DNA of 64,000 bases from Sphingobacteriales bacterium (lineage in GTDB: Bacteria; Bacteroidota; Bacteroidia; UKL13-3): contig JAJTFA010000002.1 of assembly GCA_021299635.1 (NCBI GenBank), forward strand, positions 124,001 to 188,000, in the 5' to 3' direction. The translations under genes and the position numbers were made by a program. This document shows, piece after piece, positions 34,360 to 42,038 of this stretch. The notes beneath the pieces were generated by a model. It had not been told where the DNA came from, made no database searches, and saw only the letters and a list, made by a program, of their open reading frames with translations. How positions within the stretch are numbered: the first letter of the stretch is position 1; each line of letters begins with the position of its first letter.

Positions 34360-35349
34360 TTAAGCTAACGGAACAACATATTTAGATTGAGCTGTATTTA
34401 GCGCTTCACGCACCCAGCGACCGCGTTCTTCGGCATTTCTGCGCACGGCTAAACGCTCGGCATTGCAAGGACCATCGCCATTGATTACACGTTTAAATTC
34501 ATCCCAATCCGGTTCGGTGTATTCCCACTTGCCTGTTTCTTCATTCTTTTTCAGATTTGCATCCGGAACGGTTAATCCCAGATCCCAGATTTTAGGCACA
34601 TACATGTTTAAGAATTGCTGACGCATATCATCATTGGTTGCCATTTTCACTTTCCAGCGCATTAAAATTTCTGTATGATTTGAAATTTTGTCGCTTGGTC
34701 CGAAGAAGTGCATAATGGGAGGCCACCAGCGGTTTAATGCTTCCTGCACCATTTTGCGTTGTGTAGGTGTTCCGGTAGCCAGTGTTACCACATTATCGTG
34801 TCCGTATTTTAAATGGAAACTCTCTTCCGTACAAATGCGATCGAGTGCGCGGCAATAAGGCCCGTAACTGCCTTTGGCATTAGCCACCTGATTGATGATG
34901 GCGCCCGCATCAATTAACCATGCGATGACACACGCATCGGCCCAGGTAAAGGCAGGGTAGTTAAATACGTTGGAGTATTTTGATTTGCCGGTGATTAAAT
35001 CATTAATCATCGCTTCACGGCTTTTACCTAGGGTTTCAGCCGCACTGTATAATAATTGTGCGTGACCAACTTCATCTTGCACCTTGGCCATTAAAGCCAA
35101 CTTGCGTTTAAAGCCCGGAGCACGTGTAATCCATGTTCCTTCTGGCAATGCACCAATAATTTCAGAGTGAGCGTGTTGCTCTATCATGCGGATAAGTTGC
35201 TTTCGGTACTCGCGCGGCATCCAGTCTTTGGGTTCAATTTTTTCGCCACGTGCAATGCGTGCTTCAAATTCGGCTAATTTAATTGGATCCTCACCGTCAA
35301 TAATTGACTTTGGTTTTTCATTAGGATCGATGTAAGCATTTCCGTACAT
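34360..35349 (-). CDS. paaA: Phenylacetyl-CoA epoxidase catalytic subunit PaaA
   Basis: This 329-residue di-iron monooxygenase alpha subunit inserts oxygen into phenylacetyl-CoA. Family features: [40 protein letters not shown], the ferritin-type ligand helices with [17 protein letters not shown] and [15 protein letters not shown], and [14 protein letters not shown]. It is the first structural gene after the TetR regulator. An 81-base junction made of the repeat array separates the two. Downstream, the usual neighbour paaB is displaced by an inserted gene. Confidence 0.96.
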   Translation of the reverse strand: MYGNAYIDPNEKPKSIIDGEDPIKLAEFEARIARGEKIEPKDWMPREYRKQLIRMIEQHAHSEIIGALPEGTWITRAPGFKRKLALMAKVQDEVGHAQLLYSAAETLGKSREAMINDLITGKSKYSNVFNYPAFTWADACVIAWLIDAGAIINQVANAKGSYGPYCRALDRICTEESFHLKYGHDNVVTLATGTPTQRKMVQEALNRWWPPIMHFFGPSDKISNHTEILMRWKVKMATNDDMRQQFLNMYVPKIWDLGLTVPDANLKKNEETGKWEYTEPDWDEFKRVINGDGPCNAERLAVRRNAEERGRWVREALNTAQSKYVVPLA

Positions 35350-35359
35350 AGTATTTATT

Positions 35360-35439
35360 ATTACGAGTTGTTTATTACGAGTTGTTTATTACGAGTTGTT
35401 TATTGCGGGTTTGTTATTATGGGTTTGATATTAAGGTTT
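35360..35439. repeat. 14-bp repeat array, tetR-paaA junction
   Basis: Six units occur at exact 14-base spacing: ATTACGAGTT at 35360, 35374 and 35388, ATTGCGGGTT at 35402, ATTATGGGTT at 35416 and a decayed ATTAAGGTTT at 35430. The three identical units share the spacer GTTT. The last unit overlaps the TetR stop codon. Confidence 0.92.
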
Positions 35440-36042
35440 GTAGTGAGGGTCGGTGATTAATTTTTTTCGAATGCCTCCAATGATGATGTCGGCTAGTTTT
35501 TTCGCGATCTGAGAAGGGTTCATGCTGCCATCTGGATTGTACCATTGATGAATCCAGTTTACTGATGAAAGAATGGTAAGGGCAGCAAATTTCTCATCCA
35601 CATTATCAAAAATATCTTCCGTTTCACCATCTTTCACAATAACTCTGAAATGCTTTTCATAATTGTCGCGCATTTTTCTGAATGCACTCAAACTGGGTTC
35701 GGGCAGGCTTTTCCACTCGTTTAAGAAAACGGCTGTTTCATCCAGGTAATCGCAAGAAATTTGCACATGAAATTGAATGGCCATGCGCAGGCGTTCTTCA
35801 GCACTAAAGTAAATATCGTTCACTTCTTTTAAAGCCGTTACAAACCGATTGGCCATATCGAAGCAAATGGCAGTTAAAATTTCTTCTTTTGATTTGATGT
35901 GGTGGTATAGGCTGGCTGCTTCAATGCCCAGTTCGGCAGCAATATCGCGCATGCTGGTTGCCTCGTAGCCCTTGTTTTTAAAAAACCGGGCCGCCACCTG
36001 CATGATCTGCTCTTTTCTATTGATAGTCAACGTTTCTGCCAT
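35431..36042 (-). CDS. TetR/AcrR family regulator, probable PaaR-type repressor
   Basis: This 203-residue protein has an N-terminal TetR helix-turn-helix (RKEQIMQVAARFFKNKGYEA, then TSMRDIAAELGIEAASLYHH with IKSKEEIL). The C-terminal part is the variable ligand domain. It sits at the head of the paa genes, and a palindrome typical of TetR operators lies between its ATG and -7 element, so autoregulation and control of paa are likely. In other bacteria, TetR-type PaaR senses phenylacetyl-CoA. The ligand here is inferred from context only. Confidence 0.85.
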   Translation of the reverse strand: MAETLTINRKEQIMQVAARFFKNKGYEATSMRDIAAELGIEAASLYHHIKSKEEILTAICFDMANRFVTALKEVNDIYFSAEERLRMAIQFHVQISCDYLDETAVFLNEWKSLPEPSLSAFRKMRDNYEKHFRVIVKDGETEDIFDNVDEKFAALTILSSVNWIHQWYNPDGSMNPSQIAKKLADIIIGGIRKKLITDPHYKP

Positions 36043-36046
36043 TTTA

Positions 36047-36062
36047 CCTAACGTTTGTTAGG
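36047..36062. promoter_or_regulatory. Candidate TetR operator
   Basis: CCTAAC-GTTT-GTTAGG is a perfect 6-bp inverted repeat with a 4-base spacer. It lies 4 bases before the TetR start codon and directly abuts the -7 element, where bound repressor would block transcription. Confidence 0.65.
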
Positions 36063-36093
36063 CAAATATAGACAAAGTTTTCAAATTGCCAAT
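36063..36093 (-). promoter_or_regulatory. Promoter of tetR-paa operon
   Basis: On the minus strand ATTG (36093-36090), 19 bases, TATATTTG (36070-36063) followed by C. Only the first base of the -33 element deviates from TTTG. Because the later junctions lack promoters of this type, the whole operon may start here. Confidence 0.7.
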
Positions 36094-36122
36094 TTTTTAC
36101 CTAAAGTCAGCACCAACGGTTT

Positions 36123-36833
36123 TCATCCAATCAGAAAAAGGCAGGGTTTTTTATGTAAATCGGGTAACGTTGTTTGTTTCCATTCGGCAGCTGTTTTTGT
36201 TATTATCAATTCATCTGCAGAACTGATATTGCATGCAATGCCAAGTCTTGTATTATTTTTTAACAGGCTAATCAGGTCTTTAAACATAGGGTTGTTTCGG
36301 TAAGGAGCTTCCATAAAAATTTGGGTATAGCCTTTTTTAAGCGCATGCTCTTCCAGCTCTTTTATCATTCTAGCACGCGCAGCTTTATCAATGGGCAAGT
36401 AGCCATGAAAAACAAATTGCTGACCACCCAGGCCTCCCGCCATCAATGCCATCATGATACTTGATGAGCCCGGAAGTGGTACCACTTTTATTCCCTTACG
36501 GTGGCAAGCCATCACCACTTCGTAACCCGGGTCGGCTATGCAAGGTGTACCAGCGTCTGACATAAGTCCCACATCAAAACCTTGTAGTAAGGGAGCAATA
36601 AGGTTTGGTAAATTTTGTTGTAAGGTATGTTCATTGCATAGTTGTATCTGAATATCAGATTGAGGTGTGTGCAGGTTTAATTTTTTAACCAGTGCCCTGC
36701 CAGCTTTTTCACTTTCCATTATAAAATGAATAAGGTGATGCGCCTGCTGCTTAGTTGTTTCAGGTATAAAACCGCTGTCGGCTTCGTCATCCAACACATT
36801 GGGAATTAAAAAAAGTGTACCTGTTTTGATCAT
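36123..36833 (-). CDS. RsmI-like SAM-dependent methyltransferase
   Basis: This 236-residue protein of the tetrapyrrole methylase fold resembles RsmI (16S rRNA ribose methylation at C1402). Motifs: GTLFLIPNVLDD at the N-terminus, VGLMSDAGTPCIADPGYEVV, VVPLPGSSSIMMALMAGGLG, FVFHGYLPIDKAAR and TQIFMEAPYRNNPMF. It is shorter than canonical RsmI and lacks its C-terminal region, a form common in Bacteroidota. The rRNA substrate is therefore probable, not certain. It is transcribed toward the tetR gene but separated from it by the tetR promoter. Confidence 0.85.
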   Translation of the reverse strand: MIKTGTLFLIPNVLDDEADSGFIPETTKQQAHHLIHFIMESEKAGRALVKKLNLHTPQSDIQIQLCNEHTLQQNLPNLIAPLLQGFDVGLMSDAGTPCIADPGYEVVMACHRKGIKVVPLPGSSSIMMALMAGGLGGQQFVFHGYLPIDKAARARMIKELEEHALKKGYTQIFMEAPYRNNPMFKDLISLLKNNTRLGIACNISSADELIITKTAAEWKQTTLPDLHKKPCLFLIG

Positions 36834-36938
36834 GGATCAAAATTACGGATATACGATTTGGCAAGGTGTGTTTTCAGGGCTTTGGATAAAGAAAATTGTT
36901 AAGTGCCTGAAATAAAGAGTATTGCTTTTGGGGTGGAA

Positions 36939-36970
36939 TTTGACTTATATGGCTTATGCGCGTATTTTTG
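36939..36970 (+). promoter_or_regulatory. Promoter of the SurA/PpiD-type foldase gene
   Basis: TTTG (36939-36942), 20 bases, TATTTTTG (36963-36970): an exact consensus. It lies inside the open frame upstream of the ATG at 36994 and so fixes that ATG as the start. Confidence 0.75.
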
Positions 36971-36993
36971 TCGACTTTTCAAAAACTATACTC

Positions 36994-39111
36994 ATGTCGA
37001 TATTAGAGAGAATCAGAACAAAATCAGGACTTGCTATTGCGGTAGTAGGAGGTGCATTGGCACTATTTGTAATTTCAGATGCGTTGCAAAGCAACTCAAG
37101 TCTGTTTGGTGGCAATAACAATACAGATGTAGGCGAGGTTGACGGAGACCCGATTTCCTACAAACAGTTTGAAGCCAAAGTTGAGCAGAATGCCGGCTTT
37201 TATAAACAGCGCTCGCAGCAAGAGGCTCTTGATCAAGCAACGATGGATATGTTGCGCGAGCAAACCTGGAACCAGGTTATACAGGAAAATATTTATGCAA
37301 AAGAATTTGAGCAACTTGGTATTAAAGTAACCAATGACGAGTTATTTGAAATGATACAGGGCGAAAATCCCCATGAACAAATTAAATCGGCACCCATTTT
37401 TCAAAATCCGCAAACCGGCCAGTTTGATCGTTCGCTCGTGATTCGTTTTCTAAAAAACATCACTGAGTCTACAGACGAAGCCGCCAAAGCACAATGGGTA
37501 GCTTTTGAAGATGGACTTGTAAAAGAAGCAGAAGCCAAGAAGTATGCTGTTCTATTTAGAAAAGGTATTTACGCAACATCACTTGAAGCTAAGGTTGCTT
37601 ACCAGAATAGAATGAAATCTGCCGATGCAGAGATTGTTGCATTAAATTATTTTTCGGTGCCAGATACTGCAATTGTTGCAGGCGATGCGGAGCTAAAATC
37701 ATATTTCAAAAAGAACTATGATAAGTACAAGGAAAAAGACAATATGCGCAAGCTGGATTTTGTTTTGTTTGATGTAGTTCCAACAGCGCAGGATAGTGCC
37801 GATATTAAAAAGTGGGTAGATGAAAAAACCGTTGAGTTTGCCAATACCACTAATGATACATTATTTGTTGATGCCAATAGCGAAACACCTTTTGATACAC
37901 TGGCTCATCCTTTTTCCTTTTATCCTGAAGAAGCGCAGGGGCGTTTGTTCCGCGATTCGGTTGGAAGTATTATAGGCCCTGTGTTTAAAGATGGAAAATA
38001 TAAAGTGTATAAAGTTGCAGGGGTAAAAAGAGACAGCACTTTCCAGATGCGCGCTAGCCATATTTTATTTAAAACAGAAGGCCCTACAAAAGAAGATACT
38101 TTGAAAACCTTAAAGAAGGCTCAGGATGTTATGGCTGAAATAAAACGTGGTGCCGATTTTGGTGAAAAAGCAGCCATGTACGGAACAGACGGAACTTCCT
38201 CTCGCGGTGGCGATTTAGGATGGTTTGCCGAAGGCCAAATGGTTAAAGAATTTAATGATTATGTGAAGCGTGGTAAAAAGGGTGACATGGGTATTGTGAA
38301 AACCCAATTTGGAATTCACATTGTTAAAATCACAGAAGATAAAACCAATAAAACAGTTTGTGCAGGTGTTTTAGAGCGTGCGGTAAAACCAAGCCAAAAT
38401 ACTCAAAACAGTGCTTACAATGATGCAAGCCAGTTTGCTGCGTCAGCTCAAAACCCTGAAGCATTTGAAAAATTTATAACGGATAAAGGATTGGCTAAAC
38501 GCAATGCAGAGGTAAAAGAAAATGATAAAACCCTGGCAGGCTTACCGGAGGCCAGAGAAGTTATCAGATGGGCATTTAGCGCGAAGAAAGGAAATGTATC
38601 AGATGTGTACGCTATCGGTGATAAATTTGTTGTTGCAGTGCTTACCGGTATTAAAGAAAAGAATAATGCAAATTATGATGATGTGAAAGAGCGTGTGCTG
38701 GCTGATTACAGAAAAGAAAAGAAGGCTGAGCAACTGATAGAAAAAGCAAAAGCGGCTATGGTGGGTGCTTCCAACCTAAATGATATTGCTACCAAATTGC
38801 AGGCAGCTATAACGCCTCTTACCAGTCAAACATTTGAGAATGCAAATATTGCCTACATTGGTCCGGATAATTCTTTTGTTGGAACCTTGATGGGTACAAA
38901 AACCACTGGAAAAATTGCAGGACCTGTTAAGGGAGATAACGCAGTTTATGTTTACACTGTTTCAAAATTTAATGATGCTCCTGCAACAACCGATTATATG
39001 CAATATAAGTCAGAGGTACAGCAGGCCATGTCATCGAGAGTAGAGTATGCTTCTTTTGAAACACTAAAGGACCTTATGAAGGTTAAGGATAATCGTTTTA
39101 TGTTTTATTAA
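36994..39111 (+). CDS. Peptidyl-prolyl isomerase, PpiD/SurA type
   Basis: This is a 705-residue membrane-anchored foldase. The start at 36994 (MSILERIRTKSGLAIAVVGG) gives the usual short cytoplasmic tail and one transmembrane helix. A SurA_N/PpiD N-terminal domain follows (VDGDPISYKQFEAKVEQNAG), then a parvulin domain near residues 345-450 (RASHILFKTEGPTKEDTLKT, GGDLGWFAEGQMVKEFNDY, TQFGIHIVKITED), and a large C-terminal domain with a second degenerate parvulin-like half. It helps fold exported and outer-membrane proteins. The hydrolase gene starts 1 base after its stop. Confidence 0.9.
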   Translation: MSILERIRTKSGLAIAVVGGALALFVISDALQSNSSLFGGNNNTDVGEVDGDPISYKQFEAKVEQNAGFYKQRSQQEALDQATMDMLREQTWNQVIQENIYAKEFEQLGIKVTNDELFEMIQGENPHEQIKSAPIFQNPQTGQFDRSLVIRFLKNITESTDEAAKAQWVAFEDGLVKEAEAKKYAVLFRKGIYATSLEAKVAYQNRMKSADAEIVALNYFSVPDTAIVAGDAELKSYFKKNYDKYKEKDNMRKLDFVLFDVVPTAQDSADIKKWVDEKTVEFANTTNDTLFVDANSETPFDTLAHPFSFYPEEAQGRLFRDSVGSIIGPVFKDGKYKVYKVAGVKRDSTFQMRASHILFKTEGPTKEDTLKTLKKAQDVMAEIKRGADFGEKAAMYGTDGTSSRGGDLGWFAEGQMVKEFNDYVKRGKKGDMGIVKTQFGIHIVKITEDKTNKTVCAGVLERAVKPSQNTQNSAYNDASQFAASAQNPEAFEKFITDKGLAKRNAEVKENDKTLAGLPEAREVIRWAFSAKKGNVSDVYAIGDKFVVAVLTGIKEKNNANYDDVKERVLADYRKEKKAEQLIEKAKAAMVGASNLNDIATKLQAAITPLTSQTFENANIAYIGPDNSFVGTLMGTKTTGKIAGPVKGDNAVYVYTVSKFNDAPATTDYMQYKSEVQQAMSSRVEYASFETLKDLMKVKDNRFMFY

Positions 39112-39112
39112 T

Positions 39113-39886
39113 ATGATGGCCTATCAGGTTTTTGGTACAGGCCCCCAAACAATTGTATTACTCCACGGATTTTGTGAAAACAGCACCTGCTTTAACGAGC
39201 AGGTGTTTTTGTTAAAAGACCGCTTTAGGTTGGTGTGCATAGATTTGCCGGGCTTTGGTTATTCTGCCAATGCTGAAGCAAACAGCATGGAAGAGATGGC
39301 CGATGCTGTTTATGAGATCATGACCGAACTTCAACTAACCAAACCTGTTTTATTTGGACACTCTATGGGAGGCTACGTTGCGCTTGCACTTGCCCAAAAA
39401 TATGAGGATGCATTATCCGGCTTAGGTCTTATTCACTCTACTGCATTGCCTGATAGCGAAGAGAGAAAGCAAAAACGTAATCAGGCTATTGCATTTATAA
39501 AAACATATGGCACCGAAGCCTATGTAACATCGTTTATTCCTCCACTCTTTCATCTGCAATATGCAAATCAAAAAAGAGTAGATATGTTGACCCAAGAAGC
39601 GGAAAAAATTTTACCTGAAGCCCTGACAAGTGCATTAGAAGCTATGCGCAGCAGGTCGGATTCAACACACTGGCTCAGCAAAACACTTTTGCCTGTTTGT
39701 TTTATTGCCGGAGTATATGATGCACTCATTCCTTTTACAGACATTGCTTCTCAGGCAGCATTGTGCAATCAAGCTTCTTTTTATCTTTTGCAAAACAGTG
39801 CACATATGGGCATGATTGAAGAGGCAGAACAATGCAGCCAAGGCATAGCGGATTTTTGTGCAGGCATAGCAATTGCTGAGCATTAA
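39113..39886 (+). CDS. Alpha/beta hydrolase
   Basis: This 257-residue alpha/beta-fold hydrolase has a nucleophile elbow GHSMGGYVALAL (catalytic Ser), an acid in FIAGVYDALIPF and a His in NSAHMGMIEEAE. The oxyanion segment is LLHGFCENSTCF. The start ATG follows the foldase stop by one base, with a second ATG immediately after as alternative start, so translation is coupled. The substrate is unknown; esterase or BioH-like activity is possible. Confidence 0.87.
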   Translation: MMAYQVFGTGPQTIVLLHGFCENSTCFNEQVFLLKDRFRLVCIDLPGFGYSANAEANSMEEMADAVYEIMTELQLTKPVLFGHSMGGYVALALAQKYEDALSGLGLIHSTALPDSEERKQKRNQAIAFIKTYGTEAYVTSFIPPLFHLQYANQKRVDMLTQEAEKILPEALTSALEAMRSRSDSTHWLSKTLLPVCFIAGVYDALIPFTDIASQAALCNQASFYLLQNSAHMGMIEEAEQCSQGIADFCAGIAIAEH

Positions 39887-39889
39887 AAA

Positions 39890-39912
39890 GGCTGCCCTGA
39901 ATCAGAACAGCC
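39890..39912. terminator. Weak hairpin between hydrolase and metK
   Basis: GGCTG ... CAGCC with an inner CTGA ... TCAG pairing forms a 9-bp stem with a small internal loop between two convergent genes. There are flanking A and T residues but no strong T-run, so this is a tentative shared terminator. Confidence 0.35.
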
Positions 39913-39933
39913 ATTTAACAGATGGGGTAAAAA

Positions 39934-41187
39934 TTATTTTAGCCTGAATGCTTTCTTTACCTTGTCTACGTAATCTAGTTTTTCCCAGGTAAACAGTTCA
40001 ACTTTTTTGCTGATTTTCTTTCCATCAGGACTGGTAAAAGTTTTGGTTACTACTTCGTTTTTGCGGCCCATGTGCCCGTATGCAGCAGTTTCACTGTAAA
40101 TAGGGTTGCGTAATTTTAAGCGAGTTTCAATACCATAAGGAGTCATATCAAATATTTTCTCTACCAACTTGGCTATTTCGCCATCACTCATTTTAACTTT
40201 AGCTGTTCCATTGGTATTGATATAAATACCCATTGGATCTTTTACGCCAATAGCGTAGGATACCTGCACAAGTACTTCTGAGCATACACCCGCAGCCACC
40301 AAATTTTTAGCTATATGACGTGTAGCATAAGCAGCACTGCGGTCAACTTTGGAAGGGTCTTTCCCGGAGAAAGCACCACCGCCATGCGCACCTTTACCGC
40401 CATAAGTATCAACAATAATTTTACGACCTGTGAGGCCGGTATCTCCGTGAGGTCCGCCAATTACAAATTTGCCTGTTGGATTGATATGGTATTTAATATT
40501 GTTATTAAACAGCTTTGCAAATTTTTTGTATTTAGCCTTTACGCGTGGAATCAATACATTAATGATATCGGTTTTTATTTTCGCTTGCATTTGAGCTTCG
40601 GTAGCAAAATCATCATGTTGGGTAGAAACCACGATAGAGTCAATGCGTACAGGTTGGTTTTTGTCATTATACTCAAGTGTAACTTGTGATTTGGCATCGG
40701 GGCGCAGGTATTTAATTTGTTTGTTTTCTCTGCGCAGGGCTGCAAGTTCTATCAGTATTTTGTGCGCCAGATCTAGCGCAAGCGGCATGTAATCATCAGT
40801 TTCTGCAGTGGCATAGCCGAACATCATACCCTGATCACCGGCACCCTGGTCTTGTTTTTTCTTACGATCAACACCCTGATTTATATCGGCACTTTGCTCG
40901 TGAATAGCAGAAAGTACGCCACAGGAGTTTGCCTCAAACATATACTCACTTTTGGTATAGCCAATTTTCTTGATTACCTCGCGTGCAATGCTTTGCACAT
41001 CAAGATATGCTTTGGATTTAACTTCGCCTGCCAATACCACCTGACCTGTAGTTACCAGCGTTTCGCAAGCAACTTTTGAATCGGGGTCGAAAGCAAGAAA
41101 ATGATCAATAAGGGCATCCGAAATCTGATCGGCAACTTTGTCGGGGTGGCCTTCACTTACCGACTCTGATGTAAATAAATACGACAT
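39934..41187 (-). CDS. metK: S-adenosylmethionine synthase
   Basis: This 417-residue enzyme makes S-adenosylmethionine from methionine and ATP. Signatures: [18 protein letters not shown] at the N-terminus, [12 protein letters not shown] and [20 protein letters not shown]. It is slightly longer than the E. coli enzyme, as usual for the phylum, with a lysine-rich insertion around the [13 protein letters not shown] segment. It is monocistronic, with its own promoter at 41232-41261. Confidence 0.97.
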   Translation of the reverse strand: MSYLFTSESVSEGHPDKVADQISDALIDHFLAFDPDSKVACETLVTTGQVVLAGEVKSKAYLDVQSIAREVIKKIGYTKSEYMFEANSCGVLSAIHEQSADINQGVDRKKKQDQGAGDQGMMFGYATAETDDYMPLALDLAHKILIELAALRRENKQIKYLRPDAKSQVTLEYNDKNQPVRIDSIVVSTQHDDFATEAQMQAKIKTDIINVLIPRVKAKYKKFAKLFNNNIKYHINPTGKFVIGGPHGDTGLTGRKIIVDTYGGKGAHGGGAFSGKDPSKVDRSAAYATRHIAKNLVAAGVCSEVLVQVSYAIGVKDPMGIYINTNGTAKVKMSDGEIAKLVEKIFDMTPYGIETRLKLRNPIYSETAAYGHMGRKNEVVTKTFTSPDGKKISKKVELFTWEKLDYVDKVKKAFRLK

Positions 41188-41231
41188 TTTATTATAGCGT
41201 TTTTTAAAGTTTAAATAGGATATAAGTTCGG

Positions 41232-41261
41232 CAAAAATACATTTTTCAAGGAAGTATCAAA
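41232..41261 (-). promoter_or_regulatory. Promoter of metK
   Basis: On the minus strand TTTG (41261-41258), 18 bases, TATTTTTG (41239-41232). The consensus is exact and the spacing one base shorter than at neighbouring promoters. The leader would be about 40 bases, and no SAM-riboswitch-like fold was recognised in it. Confidence 0.65.
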
Positions 41262-41310
41262 GTGTTTGGAAATTAATGCATCACTGCAATGAAAACCCGC
41301 TTCCTATATG

Positions 41311-41318
41311 TAACTTTG
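41311..41318 (+). promoter_or_regulatory. Candidate -7 element, leaderless gene
   Basis: TAACTTTG matches TAnnTTTG and ends only 4 bases before the ATG at 41323, implying transcription start at or next to the start codon. No TTTG is found at the expected -33 position. Confidence 0.45.
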
Positions 41319-41322
41319 AGCC

Positions 41323-41889
41323 ATGCAGGATATTGAGCCACATTTCAGGTGGAGAGATTTTTACCGCTCCGAAGACGATCGCTTCTCGCCTTTTTACCAA
41401 AAGGAATACAGTGAGTTTGAATACACCAATCAGGTATATAATTATTTACTGCATCCGCAATGGGATTACTTTGGTTCGCCTACTCTTTACATTAAAATCA
41501 TTTATGCCGATTATCAGCAAGGCTATGCCATTATTGAAATGATTGGTGAGTGGAATGATGCCATTACCAATGATATCATGTATTTAAAACGGGATGTACT
41601 GGAAGTACTTATGGAAAACGGAATTAATAAGTTTGTTTTGATAGGCGAAAATGTATTGAATTTTCATGCAAGCGATGACAGCTATTATGAAGAGTGGTTT
41701 CAGGATATTGAAGACGGCTGGATTATTGCACTCAATTTTCAAGAGCATGTGCGAGCTGAATTTACAAAGGCCAATATTGACTACTTTATGATATTTGGCG
41801 GAGAGCTGGACCAGATGATATGGAGAAAGCTAAATCCGCTTCAATTATATGCACAAGTGCAACATACCATGCAACGCAGGTTGGGATAA
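41323..41889 (+). CDS. Conserved-looking protein of unknown function
   Basis: This 188-residue cytoplasmic protein has no recognised domain. It is acidic and aromatic-rich: HFRWRDFYRSEDDRFSPFYQ, then VYNYLLHPQWDYFGSPTLY, a central IIYADYQQGYAIIEMIGEW and MENGINKFVLIGENVLNFHA, and IDYFMIFGGELDQMIWRKLN near the end. The alternating beta and helix pattern suggests a compact alpha/beta domain. It stands between metK (divergent) and uvrA (150 bases downstream). I do not assign a function. Confidence 0.7.
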   Translation: MQDIEPHFRWRDFYRSEDDRFSPFYQKEYSEFEYTNQVYNYLLHPQWDYFGSPTLYIKIIYADYQQGYAIIEMIGEWNDAITNDIMYLKRDVLEVLMENGINKFVLIGENVLNFHASDDSYYEEWFQDIEDGWIIALNFQEHVRAEFTKANIDYFMIFGGELDQMIWRKLNPLQLYAQVQHTMQRRLG

Positions 41890-41973
41890 GGTATGTATAT
41901 CATTGAATGTCCGGATCAAATTTTTTCACTCACAATCAGCAACAAATACTTTTTTGTAAACAATAAATGCTGC

Positions 41974-42004
41974 TTTGAGTTCAGTAAGTAAAACTCTATC
42001 ATTG
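41974..42004 (+). promoter_or_regulatory. Candidate promoter of uvrA
   Basis: TTTG (41974-41977), 19 bases, TATCATTG (41997-42004). One base of the -7 element differs from TAnnTTTG. The ATG follows 34 bases downstream. No LexA-like box was recognised. Confidence 0.5.
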
Positions 42005-42038
42005 TTTCAAAGCTTCCTAAACGGTAGTAAAGGTTAAT

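Noticed and set aside
32646..35439. 14-bp arrays as a CRISPR
   Set aside because: The units are 10 bases with 4-base spacers, far shorter than CRISPR repeats and spacers. They lie in gene junctions and no cas gene is present.
36922..36993. Upstream start for the PpiD/SurA-type gene
   Set aside because: A consensus promoter lies inside this stretch and the downstream ATG gives the expected short tail plus membrane anchor.
41188..41322. SAM riboswitch in the metK leader
   Set aside because: The predicted leader is only about 40 bases and no conserved SAM-I or SAM-II-like pairing was recognised.
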